Counted from the first letter of the stretch, positions 53,566 to 62,977 are shown. The stretch is DNA of 64,000 nt from AP-15 sp963735445 (GCA_963735445.1 CAVTLC010000016.1:13506-77505); one strand, 5' to 3'. Program-made: numbers and translations. Notes: generated from the sequence alone by a model not told the origin.

Positions 53566-54723
53566 CTAGGCGATGACCTTTGCACCGCGCAGCTCGGCGA
53601 GGGTGGCGCGGTCGTAGCCAAGGATGCCGGCAAGCACCTCGTCGGTGTGCTGGCCGGGGGTTGGAACCGGGCCGAGACGGCCGGGGGTCTTTGACATCTT
53701 GATTGTGGCACCCGGCAGGTACATCTCGCCGGCGACCGGGTCCTCCATCTTGACCAGCATCTCGCGCTCCCAGAGGTGCAGGTCTTCGGCGACCTGCGGG
53801 ATGGTCTTGACCGGCGCCACCGGGATATCGGCTTCGACCAAGGCCGAGACGATCTCATCCACAGTGTGCGCCAGACACCACGCCTCGACCTTTTTGCGCG
53901 GGCTATCGTCGAGGCTCATCCGCCCGGTAAAAGCGCCGGTATTGGCGACCGCATCCGCGTCGCCAGTCGCGATCTGCAACAGCTTTGAGCCCATCACCTT
54001 TCCCGAGGCCGAGATCACGACATAGCCGTCCATGGCCTGATAGGGCGGGCGACCGCCCTCGCCGCCTTCCTCGCCGGTCGCGAGATAGTAGGAGGTCGGG
54101 ATCTCAACCATGGTGAGTGCTGAATCCATCAGGCAGACATCAACCACCTGGCCCTCGCCGGTGCGATCGCGGTGATGCAGAGCGGCGAGCATGCCGATCG
54201 TCGCGTGCAGTGAGGTGTAGCGGTCCACGATCGACGAGGCGGTGCCGAGCGGACGGCCGATCGGCGTCCCGGTCAGGTGCATCAGCCCGCTCATCGCCTG
54301 CCCGAGCGGGTCAAAAGCCGGCCGGTCGCGGTAGGGACCGTATTGGCCAAAGCCCGAAACCGAGCCGAGAATGATATCCGGCTTTAGTTCGCGCAGCCGG
54401 TCATAGCCAAAGCCCATCTTGTCCATGACGCCGGGTCGGAAATTCTGCAACACGATATCGGTGGTCTTGACCAATTCGGCGAAAATCTCCTTGCCGCGCT
54501 GCTGACGCAGATCGAGGCACAGGCTCTTTTTGCCGCGGTTATAGACCGAGAAATAGACACTCTGCCCGCGCACCAATGGCGGTGACTGGCGGGTCTCCTC
54601 GCCGCCCAATTTTTCGATCTTGATGACCTCGGCCCCGAGATCGGAGAGGATCATGCCGCCGCGCGGCCCCGCCTGGTAGCGCGCCAGTTCCAGCACCCTG
54701 ATGCCATCAAGAGCCCCGGCCAT
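53566..54723 (-). CDS. Class III CoA-transferase (CaiB/BaiF family)
   Basis: 385 residues. LDGIRVLELARYQAGPRGGMILSDLGAEVIKIEKLGGEETR at the N-terminus and RPAFDPLGQAMSGLMHLTG, with the catalytic Asp of AFDPL, place it with formyl-CoA transferase/CaiB enzymes. A GGAGAGGG element just upstream fixes the start at 54723. Not closely similar to the family member at 4372-5748 (different length, GYDAIAQ versus AFDPLGQ), so substrates probably differ. Its leader contains a 15-bp tandem duplication. Confidence 0.9.
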   Translation of the reverse strand: MAGALDGIRVLELARYQAGPRGGMILSDLGAEVIKIEKLGGEETRQSPPLVRGQSVYFSVYNRGKKSLCLDLRQQRGKEIFAELVKTTDIVLQNFRPGVMDKMGFGYDRLRELKPDIILGSVSGFGQYGPYRDRPAFDPLGQAMSGLMHLTGTPIGRPLGTASSIVDRYTSLHATIGMLAALHHRDRTGEGQVVDVCLMDSALTMVEIPTSYYLATGEEGGEGGRPPYQAMDGYVVISASGKVMGSKLLQIATGDADAVANTGAFTGRMSLDDSPRKKVEAWCLAHTVDEIVSALVEADIPVAPVKTIPQVAEDLHLWEREMLVKMEDPVAGEMYLPGATIKMSKTPGRLGPVPTPGQHTDEVLAGILGYDRATLAELRGAKVIA

Positions 54724-54733
54724 TTCCCTCTCC

Positions 54734-54763
54734 TTTGTATCCGTCCGCTTTGTATCCGTCCGC
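54734..54763. repeat. 15-bp perfect tandem duplication
   Basis: TTTGTATCCGTCCGC occurs twice head to tail, 11 bases upstream of the CoA-transferase start, i.e. in its 5' leader. It could be a slippage product or duplicated binding site. Confidence 0.85.
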
Positions 54764-54827
54764 CGCTGAGGTCGAGCTAACACCCGGTCTCAGGCCGTGT
54801 CAAACGGGCGGCGGCGTGGGCGAAAGG

Positions 54828-54974
54828 TTAGACCGCATCGGTGCCGGCGAAGGTTTCCTTGCGGATGATTGCGTGGATGCCCCAATTGCCGTCGACCACC
54901 TTGGTCACGCCAAAATCGACTGAGACCGACACCAGCGAGATCGCCTCGAAGTCAACCCCCTCCAAGGCCTGCAT
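54828..54974 (-). other. Unrecognised short frame, possibly the 3' end of a lost gene
   Basis: 48 codons reading MQALEGVDFEAISLVSV, then SVDFGVTKVVDGNWGIHAI and IRKETFAGTDAV before stop. Amino-acid composition is protein-like, unlike the Arg/Pro-rich nonsense frames around it, and the reading stays plausible up to the Met but not beyond. No family recognised. The rest of 54764-55155 shows nothing else. Confidence 0.3.
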
Positions 54975-55155
54975 ACATGATAATTGGCGAGAACCCCGGC
55001 ACGCCTTCGCACCGGCTCCGGACGTTCTTCGGCCAGCCGTTCTGCGGTGCGATATATTCGAAACCCGAGGCACCGTGAACTCCCGGGCTACTTAGGAACC
55101 ACCCCCGAAATTCGGACGTTGGTGAAGCGTTTGATTAGCCAACGGAACTACGGTC

Positions 55156-55452
55156 ATGCGCATCCCTACCCTCGCGGCAATCGTCCTGCTGGTGCCCGCC
55201 GCCGCCCTTGCCAGCACCAAAGCCGAGACACGCATTGCAGACGGGTTTATGCATATCGGAATGGCTCGACAAAGGGCAGTTTGCTACGGCGGGACTATCA
55301 GCGGGCAGCTTGATCAGCAACAGGCCAGCAAGGCGGCCTCGATTGTCAAATCCGCCAGCAGCAGCAAGCAAGTTCGCGAAAGCGTGCTGAAAGCCGGCAA
55401 GCCGATGATCGACGCCTTCACCTTGGCCCATCAACATTGCGGGGGTAGCTAA
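55156..55452 (+). CDS. Small exported protein, unrecognised
   Basis: 98 residues with a signal peptide (MRIPTLAAIVLLVPAAALAST, cleavage after ALA). Mature part is helical, Gln/Ala/Ser-rich: GMARQRAVCYGGTISGQLDQQQASKAASIVKSASSSKQVRESVLKAG, with single cysteines near both ends (VCYGG, HCGGS) that could pair. Predicted periplasmic. No family recognised. Convergent with pqiB, six bases between stop codons. Confidence 0.65.
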   Translation: MRIPTLAAIVLLVPAAALASTKAETRIADGFMHIGMARQRAVCYGGTISGQLDQQQASKAASIVKSASSSKQVRESVLKAGKPMIDAFTLAHQHCGGS

Positions 55453-55458
55453 CGCCTG

Positions 55459-56743
55459 TCATGAGGTTTTGCTTGGGGTCGCCGCAGGAATGGCCGGCGG
55501 CTCGTGTTCCTGATCGAGCTGTGCCGCCGGCGCGCTGCTGACGATCGCGAGTTCGACCGACTTTCCGGACAGCAACCCGCCAGGGGAGATCTTGGCGCGC
55601 AAGCCATTCTCGATCAGTTTCGCGAGCTTCTGGTTCAGCTCTTGTTGCAGCTCCTTCCGGGTCTTTGAACCGCTAGCGCGAAGATCGAGCGCCAGTGCAT
55701 TGATCGAGATCTCGACCGAAGTGGCAAAGCTTCCGCTCTTTTTCTCGGTCGGCAGATCGACGTTCTCAACGCGGCCGATACGCCGGCCGCCGAGGGTTAC
55801 CGGTGCGCCGCGGGCAAGACCGCCGACCCCCTCCTCGGGAAACTCGATAAAATAGGAGAACACCGGCCCGCCGGCCACGGCCTCGGCAGTATCACGGCTG
55901 CTGTAGAGCGGAAAGACGGCATCGGAGCCAGCGGGAGGACCCGCGAAGACCTTCGGCGTCTCGAAGGCGATGGCGCCCGAGACCACGGATTGAAGCGACG
56001 GGAGATGGACATTGAACCCCTGGGCCATCGAGACGGAAACCCCGCCCGCCCGCCAGAACGAGGTATCTTGCCGCACGAGATCGGCGTCCTTCGCCTTAAC
56101 GAAAACATAGATCTCGGCCTGCTTTTTTCGACCCGTCGAGGCGCAGTCCCAAAACGCGTCCGACCTCGACACCCCTGTACAAGACCGGAGCCCCCGGCGA
56201 CAGCCCAGTGGCGTCGTCGGCCGTCAGGACAAAGCGCCGACCCGGTTGATCGGCCGGGAGCACCGGCGGTGTTTCGAGACCGTCGAAGACCGTCTTGTGC
56301 GCGCCATCGACCGGCTCCACGTCCACATACGAACCGGCCATCAGGCTTCTGATCTGGCCTTTGGCAAGCTCCGGCTGTTCGATCCAGAACTGTGTCCCGG
56401 CGCCGATATGCTTGCTGGCGGGTTGATCGATCCGGAGCACGACGCTCACGTGGTGAAGATCGTTCCCGAGGCTGATCTGCCTCACGCTACCGACCTCGAC
56501 ACCCCGGTAGCGAACCGGCGCTCCTGCGCTGAGGCCCTCCGCACTCGCAAAGTGAATGGTCACGTCGCCTGACCCGCCGATCCAATACTTGACGCCAAGC
56601 CAGATGCCGAAGGCCAGTGCCGCAAGCGGAATGATCCAGACCCATCCGGGCCAGCGCGTTTTGCGCTGGTGTGCTTCAGGAAGCTGCCCTGGGCTCGGCT
56701 GCCGACCGGCTTTGGGGCGATCGGTGAGGCTATTGTCAGTGAT
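55459..56743 (-). CDS. pqiB: PqiB-like MCE protein, apparent frameshift and no canonical start
   Basis: Inner-membrane-anchored MCE protein that forms a periplasmic tunnel for lipid transport with PqiA. N-terminal helix WVWIIPLAALAFGIWLGVKYW, then three MCE domains: VTIHFASAEGLSAGAPVRYRGVEVG, FVLTADDATGLSPGAPVLYRGVEVG, FSYFIEFPEEGVGGLARGAPVTLGGRRIG; a C-terminal needle-like helix follows. One extra base in the A6/T6 run at 56123-56128 breaks the frame between MCE2's halves. In frame upstream of the helix I find no ATG/GTG/TTG; only an ATC at 56743 overlapping the pqiA stop, so another sequence error is likely near the start. Confidence 0.82.
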
Positions 56744-57968
56744 TGGCTTTCTCCGCGGCGTCCCACATCAGCCGGGTATCAAAATAGCGTGAGGCGAGCA
56801 TCGTCAGCACGACGACCAGCGCAAAGGGCAGCGCCCCCGGACCTGCATTAACATCCGCAATCCCAGGATAAGACAGCAGAGGTACGGTCAGCGCCACGAT
56901 GAACGGATCGATGAATGACCAGGGATTGATATCGGCGAGCACGCGATGGATCTTCGTGCGCAGCACAAGTCCTTTGGCGCGAGGATATTTGACCCTGAAC
57001 ATCAGCCAGCCCAGCGCCACGAGCTTGAGGACGGGTATCGCTATGCTGGCCGTGAACAAGACGGCGCCAAAATACCAGAAGCCTTTCGCAAACAGTTCCG
57101 TCACACCGTCAATGACATTGCGCTCGACAAGCCCCGTGGGCTGCATCGTATGCGTCATCGGCAGCAGTATCCCGGCAGGGTAAAGCACCAGCGCCACCAT
57201 CGTTAGCGCACCGGTTCGGCTGATCGATTGCGGCTTGCGCTGATGTAGCTGCCGCCCGCAGCGCGGGCAGCGTTCGCCTTCCAGGCTCGTCGGAACGATC
57301 AGGCCGCAGCCATCGCAATCCATTGAGACTTGCCGAACCGGTCCTTGTGGGCGGATCTCCTGCCAGACGCGCAAAGTATCGAGCGAGGCGTCCGCAATCA
57401 GCAGGAGCAGCGCGGCCAAAACAAAGCACCAGCCGCCCATCAGGATCTCGATATTGAGCTGAGCAGCAACCCGGCTGTAGGTCACGATGCCGGCAAGCAC
57501 ATACACCGCTGGGACCGACCATGGCCGCAGGTCCTCCGAATAGCGGAACAGGAACCCTTGCCAGCGGCCGCGATGCCCGCGGCGAAGGCTGCCGAGTACG
57601 GCCACGAGCATCATCGACCGCACGAACGGGATCACGACGACGAAGAGGGCAACGAACGCTGCCATTAGCGGCCAGCCGGCTCGCCAATAGGCAATCGCGC
57701 CGTCGAACACGTGCGCTTGAAGCGAGGCGCCGAGCAAATGGGAGCGGAGCACCGGCAACAAATTGGCCGGAAACAGCAGCAGCAATGCAGCCAAAGCGCA
57801 GGCGAGCGCTGCGTCGGCGCTTCGCCCGGCGGCACGCTCCACAGGCGTGCGGCAACGGTAGCAGATAGCATCCGTATCGCCGGTTGCCGTCACCCGCTGC
57901 AGCGCGCCGCATTCCGGACAAGCGGCGATTTCGGCGCGGCCCGGCCTAGCCGTCGTGAGATCAACCAT
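56736..57968 (-). CDS. pqiA: PqiA-like inner-membrane protein
   Basis: 410 residues, two PqiA repeats. Each starts with a rubredoxin-like Cys pair set: CPECGALQRV/CYRCRTPVER and CDGCGLIVP/CPRCGRQLHQRK, followed by four hydrophobic helices. LFPANLLPVL and LYPAGILLPMT are the family (L)hPAxLLPh motifs. PqiA is the membrane partner of PqiB in intermembrane lipid traffic, induced by paraquat in E. coli. It overlaps the pqiB region by a few bases; pqiC is not visible after pqiB. Confidence 0.92.
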   Translation of the reverse strand: MVDLTTARPGRAEIAACPECGALQRVTATGDTDAICYRCRTPVERAAGRSADAALACALAALLLLFPANLLPVLRSHLLGASLQAHVFDGAIAYWRAGWPLMAAFVALFVVVIPFVRSMMLVAVLGSLRRGHRGRWQGFLFRYSEDLRPWSVPAVYVLAGIVTYSRVAAQLNIEILMGGWCFVLAALLLLIADASLDTLRVWQEIRPQGPVRQVSMDCDGCGLIVPTSLEGERCPRCGRQLHQRKPQSISRTGALTMVALVLYPAGILLPMTHTMQPTGLVERNVIDGVTELFAKGFWYFGAVLFTASIAIPVLKLVALGWLMFRVKYPRAKGLVLRTKIHRVLADINPWSFIDPFIVALTVPLLSYPGIADVNAGPGALPFALVVVLTMLASRYFDTRLMWDAAEKANH

Positions 57969-58506
57969 CGATCGGGTAAACGCCGCCGATCTAGAATAGT
58001 CTGCGAACGAGCGGCTGCGGACCGGATAAAATGCCGGGTCGAGACCGCTTCCCGGCCATTGTGCCGTTCTTCAGTAGTCCCCGGCTGCGCCGCTGAGCCT
58101 GTGCGGCGGGCTTACTGCGCCGCAGATGTTGCCGACGCCAAGCGCGTCGCGACCATTAAGAGCGCGGCCCTTCGAGTATGTTCGCCGGCGCATCGCCCTC
58201 CGTTTCGCAGGTGATGATCGCAAGGATGGCGATCAATCGAAAACATCACTTCTGGTCTGGCCACTCTGGCAGGAGCTTTCCCGTCTTAAGCAGTGCTTTC
58301 CAACATAAAGCCGCCGAACCCAATATTTCGAAATGGGGGTAGTTGCCGATGAGCCGACGAAATCGTCTGCGTAGTACTGCCAAAAGCGGAACCCCGTGTT
58401 GCCGTCTTCGCGGAGAGCGCCTATATCGCGGTTCTGGGGTAAAGGCAGGCACCCCGTTAGACAATCCGTCCAAGCACTGCGCCTCTCGTTATGCGAGGAG
58501 TGCCGC
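57969..58506. other. 538-base intergenic region
   Basis: Lies between divergent pqiA and the Cj0069-like gene. Short open frames exist on both strands but have no start signal or protein-like composition. Promoters for both flanking genes must lie here; no confident -35/-10 pair was identified. Confidence 0.5.
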
Positions 58507-59601
58507 ATGAACGGACACCGACAGGACTCCAATCCCTTCAAAATCGCGATTATGTGGCGCGGCGATCGCGAGGCGCGACGAGCCGAACAACCGCCGGAAA
58601 ACAACCGCTTTTATCGTGTCTTTGAAGAGCTGGCGGCACTTGGCATCCAGGCTGAGCCGGTGGTTTTTGACGAGAACTTTGTCGACGAGGTACGCGAGCA
58701 GCTTTTGGCGGTTGACGGAGTGCTCGTATGGGTCGATCCGCTGCATCAGGGAAAGACCCGAACTGTGTTAGACGCGTTGCTGCGTGATGTGGCGTTGCGG
58801 GGGCCGTGGGTTAGCGCGCATCCCGACGTGATCCTCAAAATGGGCGTTAAAGAAGTCCTGCACCGCACCAAACATCTTGGATGGGGCGCGGACACCCACC
58901 TCTACCGCACGGCGGCCGAATTCGCCGCCGCGTTCCCGCCACGGCTGCAATCGGCCGGCCCACGTGTCCTCAAGCAGAACCGGGGCAATGGCGGCCAAGG
59001 GGTTTGGAAGATCGAACTGGTTTCCGAGCCGGCCGGCGAGGCGAGTATCGTGTGCGTCCTGCACGCGCTCCGCGGGAGTTTACCCGAAGAACTGCCGCTG
59101 GTGGAGTTCATGGCACGCTGCGAGCCCTACTTCGCAGACGGCGGATGTATCGTTGATCAACCGTTTCAGCCGCGCCTGCCCGACGGCATGATCCGCTGCT
59201 ATATGGGTGCCGACAAGGTCGTTGGTTTCGGGCACCAATACATCAAGGCGCTGATACCGCCGCCGCCCGAAGGCCTGGATTCCCCGGCTGCGCAACCCGG
59301 CCCGCGCATTATGCATGGCGCTGACGCGGAGCCGTTTCAGGCGCTCAGGGCGAAGATGGAAACCGAGTGGACGCCGCAAATGACGGAGGTTCTCGGCATC
59401 GACACCGCGTCGCTTCCGATCATCTGGGACGCCGACTTTCTTTACGGGCCACGCACCACGTCGGGAGAAGACAGCTATGTTTTGTGTGAGATCAATGTCA
59501 GTTCGGTCTTCGCCATCCCGGACCAGGCGCCACCAGCTATCGCGCGCCTTGCATTGAGCAGGTTGCGAAGCGCCCGAGGAGATCGAGGACGATCAGTTTA
59601 A
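58507..59601 (+). CDS. Cj0069-family, ATP-grasp-like protein
   Basis: 364 residues. IAIMWRGDREAR, WVSAHPDVILKMGVKEVLHRT, PRVLKQNRGNGGQGVWKIELV (Lys plus Gly-rich loop as in ATP-grasp enzymes), GGCIVDQPFQPRLPDGMIRCYMG, and the late DADFLYGPRTTSGEDSYVLCEINVSSVFAIP with the metal-binding Asp/Glu/Asn expected in ATP-grasp ligases. The family is widespread but uncharacterised; a carboxylate-amine or peptide ligase is likely. A GAGGAG element precedes the ATG at 58507. It stands alone, so the substrate cannot be inferred. Confidence 0.75.
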   Translation: MNGHRQDSNPFKIAIMWRGDREARRAEQPPENNRFYRVFEELAALGIQAEPVVFDENFVDEVREQLLAVDGVLVWVDPLHQGKTRTVLDALLRDVALRGPWVSAHPDVILKMGVKEVLHRTKHLGWGADTHLYRTAAEFAAAFPPRLQSAGPRVLKQNRGNGGQGVWKIELVSEPAGEASIVCVLHALRGSLPEELPLVEFMARCEPYFADGGCIVDQPFQPRLPDGMIRCYMGADKVVGFGHQYIKALIPPPPEGLDSPAAQPGPRIMHGADAEPFQALRAKMETEWTPQMTEVLGIDTASLPIIWDADFLYGPRTTSGEDSYVLCEINVSSVFAIPDQAPPAIARLALSRLRSARGDRGRSV

Positions 59602-59958
59602 TCCGCCTTGCCAGCCGACATTGGGGGGAGAACAGCTGTTGAGTGCAAAAATGCGCGGCTGCAAAGGTACGGGTTTGAACAAGGCAGCGGAAGAGCTCGA
59701 TTGAAAGCGGCGGGCCGGCAGAGCGCGTCGCCCGTCTTGGTGCCGTTGGTGATCCGTGCCGGCAGGAATGAGACCTCTGGGCAGGGTCGGGTATGGCCGG
59801 TTTGCGGCATTACCCGTCGTAGCTGATGACGAACAGAGCAGCACTCTCGGCTGAGCGGGAATGCCAACTGAAGCGGTGCCGCGCAGCGAAACTCGTTGCG
59901 GGGGGCGCGGTTTGGGATTAACCCGATTTGATTGAGGTGCGGGGGTGGCAAATCTCGG
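59602..59958. other. 357-base intergenic region before minC
   Basis: No protein-like frame on either strand; both short frames present have arginine/proline-rich or mixed composition without start signals. Expected to hold the minC promoter and the terminator of the preceding gene, neither of which could be pinned down. Confidence 0.5.
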
Positions 59959-60802
59959 ATGGCGGGTAGTCTGGTTCAGGGGGCGGTCTTTACCGTCATG
60001 GTGGTGCGCGCGGGAATGCTGCGCGACCCCGCCTTTGAGGCGGAATTGGCCGAGCAGATCCGCCGCAGCCCGCGCTTTTTTCTAAACGCGCCGGTCGTGC
60101 TCGATCTCAGGAACGAAGCCGAATTTGTAAATGCCGAGCACTTCGCTGCGGCCAAGAATACCTTGCGCCGTCATACCCTGACCCTCGTCGGCGTGCAGAA
60201 TGCGCTTCCGGCGCAAGTCGAGGCTGCCGCCGCGGCCGGGCTCGCAAGCTTCGCCCCAAATTCGACCGGTCCGCGGCGGCCGCGCGCGTCCGAACAAGCC
60301 ACAGCGCCAAGTCCGCCGCCCCAGAGCTCTCCCCAGCCCAGCATGCCACAATCCAGCATGCCCCAACCCAGTGCGTCCCAACCCAGTGCGCCCCAACCCG
60401 GTCCGGCCCAACCGAGCCTGCCCTTATCCAACCCGCCGCCGACCCCCTCGCCCCAGATCGAACGAGGGGCTGAACCAAGGACCCGGCTGATCAGCCAGCC
60501 GGTGCGATCGGGCACGCAGATCTACGCCCGCGGCGCCGATCTGATCGTAACCGCGGCGGTCAGCCCCGGCGCCGAGATCATGGCCGACGGCAACATCCAT
60601 GTGTACGGACCGTTGCGCGGCCGCGCCCTCGCCGGAGCCGCTGGGGACGCCGAAGCGCGAATCTTTTGCAGCCGCTTCGAGGCCGAACTCGTCAGTATCG
60701 CCGGCCACTACCTCGTCAGCGAGCAAATGCCCGCGGAAGAGCGCGGATTTCCCGGTGCAGATAGCGCTCGTCGATGACCGGTTGACCATTACCCGTAATT
60801 GA
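59959..60802 (+). CDS. minC: Septum site-determining protein MinC, apparent frameshift near the 3' end
   Basis: FtsZ-polymerisation inhibitor delivered to the poles by MinD. 280 residues after correcting one extra G near 60740. N-terminal domain to ~105 (VLDLRNEAEFVN, LVGVQNALP); Pro/Gln/Ser linker ~110-180 with six pentapeptide repeats; C-terminal beta-helix ISQPVRSGTQIYARGADLIVTAAVSPGAEIMADGNIHVYGPLRGRALAGAAGD, ending in the next frame with FPVQIALVDDRLTITRN. Without correction the last ~17 residues are wrong. First gene of minCDE; a start at 59932 (TTG) is also open. Confidence 0.9.
60331..60420 (+). repeat. Six 15-bp repeats in the MinC linker
   Basis: Units such as CCCCAACCCAGTGCG repeat in frame and code PQPSM, PQSSM, PQPSA, SQPSA, PQPGP, AQPSL. 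The array lies between the two folded domains, where length change should be tolerated. Confidence 0.85.
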
Positions 60803-60894
60803 CGATCATCCTGAGGCGCGCGGCACATGCCGAGTGCTGCTCGCCGCGTGGCCGGCATCGCATTTGACGCCGGCCGGGGGAAGGGGGAGGTCTT

Positions 60895-61710
60895 TTGCCA
60901 GCAAAAGTTATCGTGCTCACTTCGGGCAAGGGCGGCGTCGGCAAGACGACCAGCGCCGCCGCGGTCGCCTCGGGGTTGGCATTGCGCGGCCACCGCACCG
61001 TCGTCATCGATTTCGATGTCGGGCTGCGCAATCTCGATCTCGTCATGGGCTGCGAGCGCCGCGTCGTGTTTGACTTTATCAATGTCATCAACGGCGACGC
61101 CAAGCTCAATCAGGCACTGATCAAAGACAAGCGCAACGACAACCTCTATGTTTTTCCGACCTCGCAAACCCGCGACAAGGAAGCGCTCAAACGCGAAGGG
61201 GTCGAGCGCGTGCTCGACGAGCTGAAAGAGAGCTTCGACTACATCATTTGCGACAGCCCGGCCGGGATCGAGCATGGTGCGATTACCGCGCTGTACTTTG
61301 CTGACACCGCGATCATCGTGACCAACCCCGAGGTCTCCTCGGTGCGCGACAGCGACCGGATCATCGGCATCCTCTCTTCGAAGTCGCGGCGCGCCGAAAA
61401 AAACATGGAGCCGGTCGAGGTCCATTTGTTGCTGACCCGCTATTCGCCCGAGCGGGTCGAAAAAGGCGAGATGCTGGCGATCGAGGATGTCAAAGAGATC
61501 TTGTCGATCCCGCTTCTCGGCGTTGTCCCCGAATCCGAATCGGTGCTGAAAGCCTCGAATACCGGTACCCCGGTCGTTTTTGACGAGGGCAGCCCGGCGG
61601 GTCAGGCCTATCTTGACGCTGTCGCCCGCCTGCTCGGCGAAGACCGTGAATTGCGCTTTTTGCGACCCGAGCGGCGCAACTTTTTCCGCAGCCTGTTCGG
61701 ACGCGCATGA
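60895..61710 (+). CDS. minD: Septum site-determining ATPase MinD
   Basis: Membrane-bound ParA/MinD-type ATPase that oscillates and recruits MinC. 271 residues: deviant Walker A KGGVGKTT with signature Lys in TSGKGGVGKTTS, VVIDFDVGLRNLDL, YIICDSPAGIEHG (Walker B), and a C-terminal amphipathic helix FFRSLFGRA for membrane binding. The TTG start at 60895 has GGGGGAGG five bases upstream. 92 bases separate it from the corrected minC stop; ATGA overlap with minE. Confidence 0.96.
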   Translation: MPAKVIVLTSGKGGVGKTTSAAAVASGLALRGHRTVVIDFDVGLRNLDLVMGCERRVVFDFINVINGDAKLNQALIKDKRNDNLYVFPTSQTRDKEALKREGVERVLDELKESFDYIICDSPAGIEHGAITALYFADTAIIVTNPEVSSVRDSDRIIGILSSKSRRAEKNMEPVEVHLLLTRYSPERVEKGEMLAIEDVKEILSIPLLGVVPESESVLKASNTGTPVVFDEGSPAGQAYLDAVARLLGEDRELRFLRPERRNFFRSLFGRA

Positions 61711-62069
61711 TGCGGCTCCTCGATTTACTGTTTCCGGAGCGCCGGAACACCGCCGCGATCGCCCGCGACCGCTTGAAGATCGTGCTCGCCCATGAGCGCG
61801 CGAGCAGCAAGGCCCCAGATTTCCTGCCGGATTTGCAAAAAGAGCTGCTCGACGTCGTCGGCCGTTACATCGACATTCGCGATGACATGCTGCGGGTCAA
61901 TGTCGCCCGGTCGGGCGAAACTTCGCTGTTGGAGATCAATGTCGAGCTCGACGGCGCCACGATCAAACTGGTCAAAAACGGCGCCGCCAAGCCAAAATCG
62001 GCGCCCGCCCCGATCGTCGTGTCAAAGCCCGACCCCGGCTCGCACCCGCCCTGGGTCAAGCCGGACTGA
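61707..62069 (+). CDS. minE: Cell division topological specificity factor MinE
   Basis: Stimulates MinD ATPase and sets the ring of oscillation. 120 residues, longer than the E. coli protein (88) through a C-terminal Pro/Lys-rich tail (KPKSAPAPIVVSKPDPGSHPPW). The anti-MinCD helix/strand AIARDRLKIVLAHERASS and the topological domain DLQKELLDVVGRYIDIRDDMLRVNV are complete. Two adjacent ATGs exist (61707 and 61710). Last gene of minCDE, followed by a terminator-like hairpin. Confidence 0.95.
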   Translation: MMRLLDLLFPERRNTAAIARDRLKIVLAHERASSKAPDFLPDLQKELLDVVGRYIDIRDDMLRVNVARSGETSLLEINVELDGATIKLVKNGAAKPKSAPAPIVVSKPDPGSHPPWVKPD

Positions 62070-62070
62070 G

Positions 62071-62112
62071 CCCGGCGGTCTACTCCGCTCTCGGCGAGAG
62101 CTGAGCGCCGGG
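62071..62112 (+). terminator. Hairpin after minE
   Basis: CCCGGCG (62071-62077) pairs with CGCCGGG (62106-62112), enclosing a second stem GCTCTC-GGC-GAGAGC (62088-62102), followed by TTT. It lies directly behind the minE stop, fitting a rho-independent terminator for minCDE. Confidence 0.6.
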
Positions 62113-62143
62113 TTTCGCCGACATAATCGGAATAGGAGAAGAG

Positions 62144-62836
62144 ATGGCGACATACGTGATGATCCACGGCGCCTATCAGGGCGGCTGGATCTGGAAACCG
62201 ACAGCAACGCGCCTGCGCGAAGAGGGACACCTCGTTTATGCGCCATCGCTCGATGGCTGCGGCGACCGGCGGCATTCTCTGCGCCCGGGGATTTCGGTCG
62301 AGACCCATGCGGCGGAGATCGCCGATTTGCTGTTTTACGAGGATTTGAACGATGTCGTGCTGACCGGCACCAGCTCCGGCGGAATGGTGCTTTGCCGGGC
62401 TGCCGAACTGGCGCGCGACCGTATCGAGCGGCTGGTGTTTGTCGACGCGCTGGCGTTGATGGATGGCGAGCGGGTCTCCCAGATCGTCAACCGGCCGACG
62501 CCGCGCGTCACGAGCGAATTGACGGTTGGGCCGTCGCGCGAAGACGCCGAGAACCGCAGCTTCGCAGGGTTGGCGCCGGCGGTGCGGGCCTTTGCGTTGG
62601 CGCGCTACACGCCGCATCCGATCGCGGCGATGGAAGAACCGGTCTCGTTGAAGAGCTTTTGGTCGCGGCCGTGGAAAGCGACCGTGATCCGCTGCCGTCA
62701 AGCTCCCAACCCGGGCGAGGCGCATCAACGCCGCACCGCCGAAAAGCTCGGCGGCAAATACCTCGAAATCGACACCGGCCATTACCCGATGCTGTCCGAC
62801 CCCGATGTCCTGACCCCACTCTTAATCGCGGGCTAG
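62144..62836 (+). CDS. Alpha/beta hydrolase (salicylate esterase/HNL-like family)
   Basis: 230 residues. MATYVMIHGAYQGGWIWKP is the typical start of the plant methylesterase/hydroxynitrile-lyase-like branch in bacteria (HGAxxGGWxW); nucleophile elbow VVLTGTSSGGMVLCRAA (Ser in TSSGG), and base His in EIDTGHYPML. The acid residue is less clear. A GGAGAAGAG element precedes the ATG. No operon partner; substrate unknown, small ester hydrolysis likely. Confidence 0.85.
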   Translation: MATYVMIHGAYQGGWIWKPTATRLREEGHLVYAPSLDGCGDRRHSLRPGISVETHAAEIADLLFYEDLNDVVLTGTSSGGMVLCRAAELARDRIERLVFVDALALMDGERVSQIVNRPTPRVTSELTVGPSREDAENRSFAGLAPAVRAFALARYTPHPIAAMEEPVSLKSFWSRPWKATVIRCRQAPNPGEAHQRRTAEKLGGKYLEIDTGHYPMLSDPDVLTPLLIAG

Positions 62837-62977
62837 CTGCGGGAGAGAGTCGAGGACGGCTTTGGACCCGCCCGCCGCGTGTTGCAACACAAGCCGTCGC
62901 GTGGTGACGTATCTTGTTGGTTGGCACCGGTTGAATGATAACCACGATCGGGCAACGTGCGGTGAGGAGAGCAGAAG

